From contig NZ_LOJF01000009.1 in assembly GCF_001494635.1 (NCBI RefSeq), positions 124,001-188,000 on the forward strand: a stretch of DNA of 64,000 bases, read 5' to 3'. The notes under the pieces are model-generated. The model had not been told where the DNA came from and did no database searches. It worked only from the letters and a program-made list of their open reading frames with translations. Of this stretch, positions 52,158 to 60,443 are shown in pieces. The number at the start of each line of letters is the position of its first letter. The first letter of the stretch is position 1. The translations under genes were made by a program, and so were the position numbers. The DNA comes from Tractidigestivibacter scatoligenes (GTDB lineage: Bacteria; Actinomycetota; Coriobacteriia; Coriobacteriales; Atopobiaceae).

Positions 52158-53497
52158 GATGCGATACCCTGCCCAGTCCCGGGAAAGAGGTCCCGTCTCT
52201 CCTCCACAAACGCCGCCATGTCGGTGCGTGCGCGCTCGGCCATGCGACGACGGCGGTCGTCCTTTCGCCTTGGTGCGTCCTCCAGAGGCGGGACCAGCCC
52301 AAAGTTCACGTGCATGGGCTGGTATCCCACGGTTGCCGGATTCGTGGCATACGCAACAAGCGAACCCAACGTGCCGGTCTGGGGTAGCGCCGGATAGGGC
52401 AGCCCAGAGAGCTCCGCGTACGTGTTGAGCGCAGCGAGAAGGCCCGACGCTATGGCCTCGACATAACCCTCCGTCCCCGTTATCTGCCCCGCAAGCCGCG
52501 TGTGGGAGCCGGGGATGGCAAAGGTTGCGTCGAGGGCGTGCGGCGAGTCAACAAACGAGTTGCGGTGCATGACGCCATAGCGGAGAAACTCCGCCTGGGC
52601 GAGACCCGGAATCATCCTAAAGACGCGCCGCTGCTCCGGCCAGGTGAGGTTGGTCTGGAATCCCACAAGGTTGTAGGCGGTGCGCTGGGCGTTCTCGGCT
52701 CGGAGCTGCACCGCAGCCCAGGGACGACGGCCAGTCCTTGGGTCGGTAAGGCCCACGGGTTTGAGCGCGCCAAAACGGATGGAGTCATGCCCCGTACGCG
52801 CAACCTCCTCTATGGGCTGGCACGCGCAGAAGAGGTCTTTCTGCTCGAAGTCGCGAGAGATGACGCGGTCAGCAGAGAGCAGCGCATCCACGAAGGCGTC
52901 GTACTCGTCTCGCTCCATGGGGCAGTTGAGGTAGTCGCCGGCGCCGCCCTCCTCGTAGCGAGACTGCGAGAACGCAATGGAGCGGTCGATACTTTCGGCA
53001 GAGACAATGGGGGCGGCGGCATCGAAGAAAGACATCGACCCCTCCCCCACGGCCTGCGAGATTGCCTCGAAGAGTGCGTCGGAGCAGAGCGGGCCGGCGG
53101 CAATGACCGATGGTCCCTCTGAAATCCGCGTGACCTCCTCCCTCACGACCTCGATGAGCGGGTGTGACATGACGGCATTGGTCACGGCATCCGAGAACCT
53201 CTCGCGATCGACCGCCAGGGCGCCCCCTGCGGGCACGGAGCACTCTTGGGCAAGAGGCAGAAGGCGGCACCCCATGGCGCCGAGCTCCCACTTGAGGACG
53301 CCAGCTGCGGTCTCCGGCTTGGTGGACTTCAGGGAGTTTGAGCACACGAGCTCCGCAAAGCGGTCGGTATGGTGCGCGGGTGACATGTGCACGGGCCGCT
53401 GCTCGTGGAGCCGAACCCTCACGCCCCTGTCGGCAAGCTGTAGTGCGCACTCGCTTCCCGCAAGGCCCGCTCCAACCACGTCAACTGTCTGCTCCAT
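52154..53497 (-). CDS. trmFO: Methylenetetrahydrofolate-tRNA (uracil-5-)-methyltransferase
   Basis: Flavoprotein that forms m5U54 in tRNA with methylene-THF. The FAD motif VVGAGLAGSECALQLA starts at about residue 7, then the conserved SPAHHTDRFAELVCSNSLKS and, later, GALKPVGLTDPRTG. Length 447 residues is standard. GAAGGAGGAGC directly precedes ATG 53497, which lies inside the 3' end of dprA (17-bp overlap). Confidence 0.94.
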   Translation of the reverse strand: MEQTVDVVGAGLAGSECALQLADRGVRVRLHEQRPVHMSPAHHTDRFAELVCSNSLKSTKPETAAGVLKWELGAMGCRLLPLAQECSVPAGGALAVDRERFSDAVTNAVMSHPLIEVVREEVTRISEGPSVIAAGPLCSDALFEAISQAVGEGSMSFFDAAAPIVSAESIDRSIAFSQSRYEEGGAGDYLNCPMERDEYDAFVDALLSADRVISRDFEQKDLFCACQPIEEVARTGHDSIRFGALKPVGLTDPRTGRRPWAAVQLRAENAQRTAYNLVGFQTNLTWPEQRRVFRMIPGLAQAEFLRYGVMHRNSFVDSPHALDATFAIPGSHTRLAGQITGTEGYVEAIASGLLAALNTYAELSGLPYPALPQTGTLGSLVAYATNPATVGYQPMHVNFGLVPPLEDAPRRKDDRRRRMAERARTDMAAFVEERRDLFPGTGQGIAS

Positions 53498-54446
53498 GCT
53501 CCTCCTTCGCTCCGGCCGGGGACGCCTTGGCCCCAGCCAGACCATTGTGCGACAAATAAAACGCGCTCGTGGGCGCGTACCGCCCATCTGGAAGCTTGGT
53601 TACCACGCCGGCGGCCTCATAGTCTGAAAGTGCGCTCAGGACGGTAATGACACTCTCACCCAAACGCGATGCAAGGTCATCTGCCCTAGACGGCGACGCG
53701 ACGAGCGCCGAGAGCACCCGACCAAGGTCCTCGCGTCTCCCCGGGGCATCGGTGAAGCGAAGGCGACCATAGTCTAGGGATATGGCCGCTTCGAGCGAAG
53801 CCTCGTCGCAGATGACTCGCGCACCTTCGGAGATGAGCCAGTTCGTCCCCGCTGAGAGCGGCGAGAAAATCGACCCCGGTATACCGTAGACCTTGCGACC
53901 AAGTTCCAGCGCCACGTCTGCCGTACTCATGGTACCCGAGCGCATCCCGGCTTCAGTGACAAAGAGGCAGTTCGAGAGCGCGGCAATGATGGCATTGCGT
54001 TTTGGGAAGGCATAGCGCTTTGGCGGAGACCCCCAACGCTCGAGCGACACTACGGCACCACCCGTCGCCACAGCACCGGCGTAGACGTCTGCAGAGCTCG
54101 CTGGGTAGACCATGTCTGCACCACAGCCCGAAACCACAACCGTCTTGCCTCCGGCCTCCAGCGCAGCCCTCCCTGCGGCGCAGTCACACCCCATCGCCCC
54201 GCCCGAGACCACGGTAATGCCACATTCGGCGGCAACCCTACCCGCCATCTCGGCAACGGCTATCCCATAGGGAGTAGCCCTCCTCGCGCCAATGACAGAA
54301 AGGCAAGGACCACCGAGGACCTCTGGGTCTCCTCTTCCATAGAGCGTTGCAGGGACAGGATCAAGATCTAGAAGCGAGGCCGGAAACCCTTCGTCCTCGG
54401 CACTCATTTCCCAACAGTTTGTCTTGCGCATGCCGTCAGCGCTCAT
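53481..54446 (-). CDS. dprA: DNA-processing protein DprA
   Basis: Loads RecA on incoming single-stranded DNA in natural transformation. A Rossmann-like core (VIGARRATPYG, VSGGAMGCDCAAG, FPKRNAIIAALSN) is followed by a C-terminal winged helix (about 235-295). Length 321 residues is usual. The SAM-like N-terminal domain appears shortened. The start overlaps the comM stop (ATGA) with CTAGGAGG upstream. Together with comM it suggests a competence or homologous-recombination module. Confidence 0.94.
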   Translation of the reverse strand: MSADGMRKTNCWEMSAEDEGFPASLLDLDPVPATLYGRGDPEVLGGPCLSVIGARRATPYGIAVAEMAGRVAAECGITVVSGGAMGCDCAAGRAALEAGGKTVVVSGCGADMVYPASSADVYAGAVATGGAVVSLERWGSPPKRYAFPKRNAIIAALSNCLFVTEAGMRSGTMSTADVALELGRKVYGIPGSIFSPLSAGTNWLISEGARVICDEASLEAAISLDYGRLRFTDAPGRREDLGRVLSALVASPSRADDLASRLGESVITVLSALSDYEAAGVVTKLPDGRYAPTSAFYLSHNGLAGAKASPAGAKEEHGADS

Positions 54447-55951
54447 AGCTGCCTCCTAGAACGGTATTGCAGGGCTTCGCCCACATCGTCGCGAGATACA
54501 AGCTCGTGACCGTCCATGTCCGCGATGGTTCTTGCCACCCGTCCCACGCGGGCGATGCCTCTGCCACCGAGCGCCAGCCTCTCGGCTGAGTCGATAAAGA
54601 AGGTGCTTGCATCCGGTTCAAAACCAAGCCGCGCAATGCCTTGGGTCGACGTGCCATAGTGAGCCTCCTCCCTGGCCTCACGCCAGGAGGCAAACTCCCG
54701 AGCTGCCATGACCTGATCGAGCATCTCGGCGGAACCAACCCCCTGAGACCCCCTAATCACGTCAGTTGAGGCAGGCCTATGGACGTCGACTACCACATCG
54801 ATGCGGTCCATGAGTGGTCCACCGATTCGCCCCTGATAAGCGGCAATGCGTGCTGGCGAGCACGTGCATTCGTGTTTTTCGTCACCAAGGTGCCCGCAGG
54901 GGCAGGGATTGGCCGCGGCAATCAGTTGAAAGTCGCAAGGAAAGACATAGACGCCATCCACCCGGACAATCCGGACCTCATGGTCCTCAAGAGGCTGCCG
55001 CAGTGACTGAAGAACGTTGGTGGCAAACTCGGGGAGCTCATCCAGAAAGAGAACCCCGCCATGGGCCAGTGAAACCTCTCCAGGCATAACGGGCCTGCCT
55101 CCTCCGACAAGACCACCCATCGAGATGGAGTGATGCGGCGCACGGAAGGGGCGCTCCCCTCGCTCGAGGGTGGCAATGGATTGGCCAGCCACCGAGTGGA
55201 TGAGCATGGCCTCGGAGCGCTCGGCATCTGATAGAGGCGGGAGTATCGTGGGCATCCTACGGGCGAGCATGGTCTTCCCCGAACCCGGTGGCCCCACCAT
55301 GAGCATCCCGTGCCGCCCCGCTGCAGCTATGACCATGGCTCGCTTGGGGATGTCCTGGTCAACCACATCGGAGAAGTCTAAGCCGGTGGCCCCATCGCCT
55401 ACATCAAGGTCATTGGCACCCAACCGGGTTCCCAGAAGGGGCAGCTCCCCAACGCCAGCCTTCAGACGCGAGATTTCCGAGATGCCATAGGCACCCGTTG
55501 AAAGCGCGAGAGGCAGCCTCGTCTGCTCAGAGCAGACAAGGGAGAACCCTTCTCGCTCGGCAAGCGCAGCATATGCCACCGCCCCTCTGGGAGGACAAAC
55601 GCTCCCATCGAGCGCGAGCTCCCCAACAAAGAGCAGCTTAGAGAGACTATCAAGTGGGATCTGGCCCGTAACGGCAAGCACGGCGACTGCAATTGGGAGA
55701 TCAAACGCGGTTCCCGTCTTGCGAATCTCGGCCGGCGCAAGGTTCACCGTTACATGGAGTCTTGGAATCTTGTATCCGCATGCCTTGAGCGCACAACGCA
55801 CTCTAGACCTAGCCTCAAGAACCGAGGTGTCTGGCATGCCCACGATGGAGAGCCCCGGGATTCCCCCAGAAACGCTCACCTCGACAGTTACGGGGACCGC
55901 CTCCACGCCCCTGAGCGTTGCCGTGGGAATGCGAACGTCTGGGCTTCCCAT
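54443..55951 (-). CDS. comM: ComM/YifB family Mg-chelatase-like AAA+ ATPase
   Basis: Branch-migration helicase acting in transformation, 502 residues. A YifB N-terminal domain (about 1-170) precedes the AAA+ module with Walker A GPPGSGKTMLARRM near residue 225 and GGVLFLDELPEF as Walker B; HRPAST and the CCSPARIAAYQGRIGG-type segment follow. The start overlaps the yraN stop (TGATG) and its stop overlaps dprA. Confidence 0.94.
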   Translation of the reverse strand: MGSPDVRIPTATLRGVEAVPVTVEVSVSGGIPGLSIVGMPDTSVLEARSRVRCALKACGYKIPRLHVTVNLAPAEIRKTGTAFDLPIAVAVLAVTGQIPLDSLSKLLFVGELALDGSVCPPRGAVAYAALAEREGFSLVCSEQTRLPLALSTGAYGISEISRLKAGVGELPLLGTRLGANDLDVGDGATGLDFSDVVDQDIPKRAMVIAAAGRHGMLMVGPPGSGKTMLARRMPTILPPLSDAERSEAMLIHSVAGQSIATLERGERPFRAPHHSISMGGLVGGGRPVMPGEVSLAHGGVLFLDELPEFATNVLQSLRQPLEDHEVRIVRVDGVYVFPCDFQLIAAANPCPCGHLGDEKHECTCSPARIAAYQGRIGGPLMDRIDVVVDVHRPASTDVIRGSQGVGSAEMLDQVMAAREFASWREAREEAHYGTSTQGIARLGFEPDASTFFIDSAERLALGGRGIARVGRVARTIADMDGHELVSRDDVGEALQYRSRRQL

Positions 55952-56556
55952 CAGTCATCCCAACTAAAGGCACAGACAAGGTGGCGAAGCTCGGCGTGCT
56001 CGTCACGGGTGATGTTAACGGCGACCACGTCAAATCGAACCGAGTCAACATCGGTGTGATCGACCAAATAGAGCAGGCCCAGCAACCTGTACTTGTTTCT
56101 CTTCTTGGGGTCCACGGCAATCTCCGGCATGTAGTCTGCCTCGTCGCCCAGTGCCAGCCTGGTCTTTACCTCAATGAGCACTACGCTGCGCCGAAGGTCT
56201 TCGTCCGGCTCATCCATCGTGGCGACAATATCCACCTCACCAGCCTTGCATCTCCAGTTCATCTCGAGAATGCGGAAGCCGTGGGATGCCAGGTAGCTCG
56301 CAGCTATTCTTTCCCCCTTGACTCCAAGTTCCTTGGTGGTGTACTCCTCCAGGGGTTTTCTAGGAAGGTCGAGCCCAATGCTAGGATCGCCAGCCCCGTC
56401 AAACTCAAAATACCTGGATTCGCTCTGACCGCTATAGCCAAAGCCATCTTCATCGGGATCCCAGGCAATGTGTCCATAGCAATACTCGCTGTGGATGGGG
56501 CCGCTTTCCCTACTCCAACCAGGCATGCCCTGTGCGCCAAACGTGGTGTCTCGCAT
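55951..56556 (-). CDS. YraN/UPF0102 family endonuclease-like protein with N-terminal extension
   Basis: Restriction-endonuclease-like fold of the UPF0102 family. The conserved core is GVKGERIAASYLASHGFRI, then NWRCKAGEVDIVA and VLIEVKTR, which hold the D-ExK metal site. About 80 residues of acidic, aromatic-rich N-terminal extension precede it (family members are about 120 residues). Total 201 residues from ATG 56556 with GAAGGGAG upstream. Position between rnhB and comM is conserved. Confidence 0.85.
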   Translation of the reverse strand: MRDTTFGAQGMPGWSRESGPIHSEYCYGHIAWDPDEDGFGYSGQSESRYFEFDGAGDPSIGLDLPRKPLEEYTTKELGVKGERIAASYLASHGFRILEMNWRCKAGEVDIVATMDEPDEDLRRSVVLIEVKTRLALGDEADYMPEIAVDPKKRNKYRLLGLLYLVDHTDVDSVRFDVVAVNITRDEHAELRHLVCAFSWDD

Positions 56557-56751
56557 CGTCGACTCCCTTCTCGCAACCAAACGGGAGAGCGATGATGACA
56601 GCGAGAGCTTGCAAGTATCTGACGATGCGCGGACATCGAGCTGGCATGCAGCCGACGGTTCAACGATGCCTCATGAGAGAAGACCAGCTTGCTACCCTCG
56701 AATTCGCCAGCCTAGGGAAATCCTTCAAAACCAAAGTGCGGAGTGAGATTT

Positions 56752-56786
56752 TTTCTAGAGAGATTTGTGCTGAGAAATCCTAGAAA
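56752..56786. repeat. AT-rich inverted repeat at the 3' end of rnhB
   Basis: TTTCTAG and CTAGAAA arms, with inner GATTT/GAAATC pairing, overlap the rnhB stop codon. It has no proper U tract in the direction of rnhB transcription. It may be a weak terminator or mRNA-stabilising hairpin. The rest of the gap to yraN (56557-56751) shows nothing clear. Confidence 0.45.
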
Positions 56787-57562
56787 AGCGGAGGCGTCTC
56801 GAGGAAGTTCCCGCAGAACGAAACGCGATGTATGGGAGTAAGACCATGCGCGCGTATGGCAGCAATGTGCTCGGGAGACCCATAGCCCTTGCACTCGGCA
56901 AGATGGTATCCGGGATACTCCTCTGCGAGCGAGACCATCAGGGCGTCTCTCGTCACCTTGGCCACAATGGAGGCAGCCGCAATACACGAGACGCGAGCGT
57001 CTCCTTTAACGAGAGTAACCTCCTTGGGGCTCACGTGTACGGGGTTGCCGTCAATGAGTACGGCATCGGCATCAACGCCAGCATCCTCAATCGCGCGCTT
57101 CATGGCCATTCGAAGAGCAACTGCCATGCCAACGGCATCGATTGATTCCGGCTCTATGTGCGCGATGCCAATGGCAAGGGCAACGTCTGCAATACGCGCG
57201 GCAAGCACCTCACGCTGGGCAGGCGAAAGCTGCTTGGAGTCGTTTATGCCCCAGACGATTGGATCGTCAGGGAGCGCCACCGCAGCCACAGTGAGAGGCC
57301 CCGCCAGCGCGCCACGCCCCACCTCGTCCACGCCAAGCACGAGACCCGGCCCGCCGAGCTCACGAGCCTTTGCGTACATCCCCAGCACGCGCTCGCGCTC
57401 ACCCCGCTCGCGGGCAAGACGCTTCTGGGCAACCTCACGAGCGTGCTGCACCTGCTTGCGAGGGTCATCGGCATATCGCTGATCAAGGCGGTCAAACTCG
57501 TCCTCGTCCGCACAGGCAAACAACGCCGCCACCTCATGTGCCGTCGCCGAAGACCTTGCCAT
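56780..57562 (-). CDS. rnhB: Ribonuclease HII
   Basis: Removes ribonucleotides from RNA:DNA hybrids. The catalytic start VLGVDEVGRGALAGP is near residue 75, followed by DGNPVHVSP and ASIVAKVTRDALM. The N-terminal 70 residues are an extra charged helical extension (RYADDPRKQVQHAREVAQKR) beyond the usual family length of about 200. Total 260 residues. GAGAGGGG precedes ATG 57562. Confidence 0.94.
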   Translation of the reverse strand: MARSSATAHEVAALFACADEDEFDRLDQRYADDPRKQVQHAREVAQKRLARERGERERVLGMYAKARELGGPGLVLGVDEVGRGALAGPLTVAAVALPDDPIVWGINDSKQLSPAQREVLAARIADVALAIGIAHIEPESIDAVGMAVALRMAMKRAIEDAGVDADAVLIDGNPVHVSPKEVTLVKGDARVSCIAAASIVAKVTRDALMVSLAEEYPGYHLAECKGYGSPEHIAAIRAHGLTPIHRVSFCGNFLETPPLF

Positions 57563-57626
57563 GGGACCCCTCTCAACGAGCGCCCAGCCAATCCAGGAGT
57601 AGGACGCACTATGCCTTCATAGCGAA

Positions 57627-57655
57627 GAGGGGCCACCCGCATTGGGCAGCCCCTC
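57627..57655 (-). terminator. Terminator of rplS
   Basis: Minus-strand stem GAGGGGCTGCCC with its near-complement GGGTGGCCCCTC, about 22 bp past the rplS stop. The U tract is weak (TTCG), so partial read-through to rnhB is likely. Confidence 0.65.
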
Positions 57656-57676
57656 CATACAGAACGATGGTAAAAC

Positions 57677-58018
57677 CTAGCGCTTCTCAGGAATGCGAGC
57701 AGCCTTGCCCACTCGATCGCGGAGGTAGTAAAGCTTGGCACGACGCACGTCACCATGACGCACAACCTCGAGCTTGGCAATCTTGGGGCTGTGAAGGGGG
57801 AAGGTGCGCTCCACGCCAACGCCAAAGCTGATCTTGCGGACGGTGAAGGTCTCGCGGGACCCGGCACCGCTCATGCGGATGACATCGCCCTGGAAGACCT
57901 GCTCGCGGGTGCGGTCACCCTCGATGATGCGATAGTGGACCTTGACGTTGTCGCCAACCAGGACCGTGGGGATGTCCTCACGAATCTGCTGACGCTCGAT
58001 GGCGCGAATGTAATCCAT
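57677..58018 (-). CDS. rplS: 50S ribosomal protein L19
   Basis: L19 of 113 residues. [32 protein letters not shown] and [22 protein letters not shown] are classical. AAGAG and GAGGAA lie just before ATG 58018; the frame continues to 58102 without use. A strong promoter is upstream. Confidence 0.97.
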   Translation of the reverse strand: MDYIRAIERQQIREDIPTVLVGDNVKVHYRIIEGDRTREQVFQGDVIRMSGAGSRETFTVRKISFGVGVERTFPLHSPKIAKLEVVRHGDVRRAKLYYLRDRVGKAARIPEKR

Positions 58019-58090
58019 GCTCTTCCTCATCTCTAGACTAGAGGTGCCGACGCACATGCGAACGACACATAGGCTTGCACACAAGCGAGA

Positions 58091-58119
58091 ATTATAGAGC
58101 ACAACGACCTGTCGGACAA
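58091..58119 (-). promoter_or_regulatory. Promoter of rplS
   Basis: Minus-strand -35 TTGTCC at 58114-58119, 17-bp spacer, perfect -10 TATAAT at 58091-58096. Confidence 0.8.
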
Positions 58120-58185
58120 GAACTACATAACTTGATGGGAGTCCGACCTTTGAGCATCAATCCCGGCACCTCGTACAGGCATACC

Positions 58186-59220
58186 CTAGATACAGAATCC
58201 CGCAACTACACCAGACGTCGAATCCGCCTGCCCGACCGAGGAAGGAAATCCTGTCTCGCTAACCCTGAAGAAGTACGAGCTGGAGCTGGTGTCAGCATAG
58301 TTCAGGGGATAGGCGGAGCGATACCACCACGAGCGAGCGGACCCTCTGTACGAAAGGGCAAGCGCGCCCCCAGAGCCCCCCGTCTCATCTGTGACGCCTT
58401 TGGAAGCAAAGTACGGGTACTGCGTCCCCTCTGCATTGAGGACGGCATCAAGACCCGCCGTATAGGAAATCTCGGAGGCAAACTCGTCCTCGAACCATGA
58501 GATTTGCCCGCAGACCTCAACTGCAGAGAACGCCCACAGGGAATCAGAGGTCTGGGTCACTGAAGCGGAATCCGCCGTTATGCCCGCATTGTTGGTTGCC
58601 TTCGCAACGCTCACGATATGCGTCGCAAGGTCGTCCGGAAGGAGAGCCATGCCGTCACCTGCCAGCCACGACCTCAGGGCGGAAGACTCCCAGCCTCCCT
58701 CGTTGGTGTTGGAGGCCTCCATGGGCTGCTCAGAGAGCATTGACACCATGAGCGTCATGCCCGCAATGCCCGAGCCATCGGCGCGCTGGTCATGCCTGAA
58801 CCCCACGATACGCGCATAGGCAAGGGTATTGTCGTCGAGAACCACCTCACGCGTCTCGTTGACAGGCACCCCTGTGGCATCTGCCAGGTTGTACTCGCGC
58901 GCAATCTCCAGGCCCTCATTGTCCGTGGCAGCAGCGGCTATCTTGGCAGAAATCTGCGTGAGCTCGTCCCAGCTGTATTCAGAGTAGGACTTGGGTTCCA
59001 GCGCCTGCGATGTAGCTGTGTCTGAGCTTGCGTCCTGCTGTTGGGTTTGGACGTCTGGCTTCCCCGCCAAGCCAGGAGCCACTTGCTCCACAAACGGGCG
59101 AAGCCGACCGGTCACGGCAAGCACGAGCACCCCAACGGCAAGCACCACGAATATGCAGGCAGCGACGAGAAGCCCCCGCCCCGTGCCTGTCTCGGTTTTA
59201 CGGCTATGCTTTGGAGCCAT
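58186..59220 (-). CDS. Membrane-anchored DUF6273 protein
   Basis: A 344-residue protein with one N-terminal transmembrane helix (about 16-38) after a basic leader (PKHSRKTETGTGRG), then an extracytoplasmic Gln/Ser/Asp linker and a DUF6273-like domain. The domain carries RADGSGIAGMTLMVSM, the NTNEGGWESSALRSWL turn, LLPDDLATHIVSV, and a terminal GVVAGFCI. It resembles C-type-lectin-like or surface modules found in cell-wall proteins; the ligand is unknown. GGAGGGGAGT precedes ATG 59220. It is between rplS and dgt with no operon partner. Confidence 0.75.
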   Translation of the reverse strand: MAPKHSRKTETGTGRGLLVAACIFVVLAVGVLVLAVTGRLRPFVEQVAPGLAGKPDVQTQQQDASSDTATSQALEPKSYSEYSWDELTQISAKIAAAATDNEGLEIAREYNLADATGVPVNETREVVLDDNTLAYARIVGFRHDQRADGSGIAGMTLMVSMLSEQPMEASNTNEGGWESSALRSWLAGDGMALLPDDLATHIVSVAKATNNAGITADSASVTQTSDSLWAFSAVEVCGQISWFEDEFASEISYTAGLDAVLNAEGTQYPYFASKGVTDETGGSGGALALSYRGSARSWWYRSAYPLNYADTSSSSYFFRVSETGFPSSVGQADSTSGVVAGFCI

Positions 59221-59289
59221 ACTCCCCTCCCTGCTTGTGAGCAAGACTTCAAAAGCGTAGCAGAGATGCGCACCAAGTAGCCCAAGCTC

Positions 59290-60351
59290 TCAGCGACCAC
59301 GCGCCATTACGCCCTTCCAAGATCGGGGCACCATGAGGTCCTCAAAGACGCGAACGGCATAGCGGTCGGTCATGCCAGAGACGTAATCGGCCACCTGCAC
59401 GTCCGGATGATCGGAGTCATGCTTGAGATACTCCTCCGGAACCTCATCCAGGTGGTTCACCAGGTGGTCGAAGAGAAGCTCGATCATACGCGTGGCCTTG
59501 GGTTCCTCCTCCTTGGCGTCTCCCTTGGTGTACAGCGACTCGAAGAGGAACGAACGAAGCTCCATCATGGCGCCCCAAACGTCATCGGACATGCGGATGT
59601 CCCCGGCCGCAGCGCTGCCCGCGCAGATGTCCCGGACCATAACGTCTATGCGCTCCGAAGAGCTATCGCCAAGAAGTTCGCGCGGACGTTGGGGCAGGTC
59701 ATTCTCGGTAAGAAGACCCGCACGCTCGGCATCATCGATGTCATGGCAGACATAGGCAATGCGGTCCGCGCAAGCCACGACCCTGCCCTCAAGAGTCTGA
59801 GCACGCTGCGAGCCCGTATGGCAGAAGATGCCGTCACGCACCTCCCAGGTGAGGTTGAGACCACGACCGTCCTTCTCAAGGAACTCCACGAGCCTCACAC
59901 TCTGCTTGTTGTGGCGAAATAGGTATCGTCCCTGCTCGGACTCAGGGTCGATTCCGCGGTAGTGTGCCATGGCACGCGATAGGGCACGCTCTCCGCAGTG
60001 GCCAAAGGGTGTGTGCCCAAGGTCGTGGCCAAGCGCAATTGCCTCAGTCAGGTCCTCGTTCAAGCCAAGCGCACGGGAAATGGTGCGGGCAATCTGCGCC
60101 ACCTCAAGCGTGTGCGTAAGCCGCGTGCGGTAGTGGTCGCCTTCGGGCGCAAGGAAGACCTGGGTCTTGTTGGCAAGGCGCCTGAAGCTCTTGCAGTGAA
60201 GGATGCGGTCACGGTCGCGCTGGTAGCAAGGCCTGAGGAAGTCCTCCTCCTCGGGCATGTCCCTACCCCTTGTCCGCGAGCTCTTTGCCGCCTGCGCAGA
60301 GAGGGACTCTTCCTCGCGGGCAATCTGGTCACCTCTGTCGTGAACCCTCAT
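59290..60351 (-). CDS. dgt: Deoxyguanosinetriphosphate triphosphohydrolase-like protein
   Basis: HD-domain dNTPase of 353 residues. FRRLANKTQVFLAPEGDHYRTRLTH and ALGHDLGHTPFGHCGE with the HD metal site are visible, and KQSVRLVEFLEKDGRGLNLTWEVRDG follows. It is the short Dgt-like form widespread in bacteria. ATG 60351 is chosen because TTGGAGGCG lies directly upstream. Usually linked to dnaG; here it is beside ppdK. Confidence 0.9.
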   Translation of the reverse strand: MRVHDRGDQIAREEESLSAQAAKSSRTRGRDMPEEEDFLRPCYQRDRDRILHCKSFRRLANKTQVFLAPEGDHYRTRLTHTLEVAQIARTISRALGLNEDLTEAIALGHDLGHTPFGHCGERALSRAMAHYRGIDPESEQGRYLFRHNKQSVRLVEFLEKDGRGLNLTWEVRDGIFCHTGSQRAQTLEGRVVACADRIAYVCHDIDDAERAGLLTENDLPQRPRELLGDSSSERIDVMVRDICAGSAAAGDIRMSDDVWGAMMELRSFLFESLYTKGDAKEEEPKATRMIELLFDHLVNHLDEVPEEYLKHDSDHPDVQVADYVSGMTDRYAVRVFEDLMVPRSWKGVMARGR

Positions 60352-60375
60352 GGACGCCTCCAACAAGACCGGGTC

Positions 60376-60412
60376 TAAAAACAGGGGGAGAGGCTCAAAG
60401 CCCCTCCCCCCT
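60376..60412 (-). terminator. Terminator of ppdK
   Basis: Minus-strand GC-rich stem (GGGGGAGGGGC with complement GCCTCTCCCCC, one bulge) followed by TGTTTTTAG, about 30 bp past the ppdK stop. Confidence 0.85.
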
Positions 60413-60443
60413 TGTGAGCTAGACGTGCATCAACGCCAGAATG

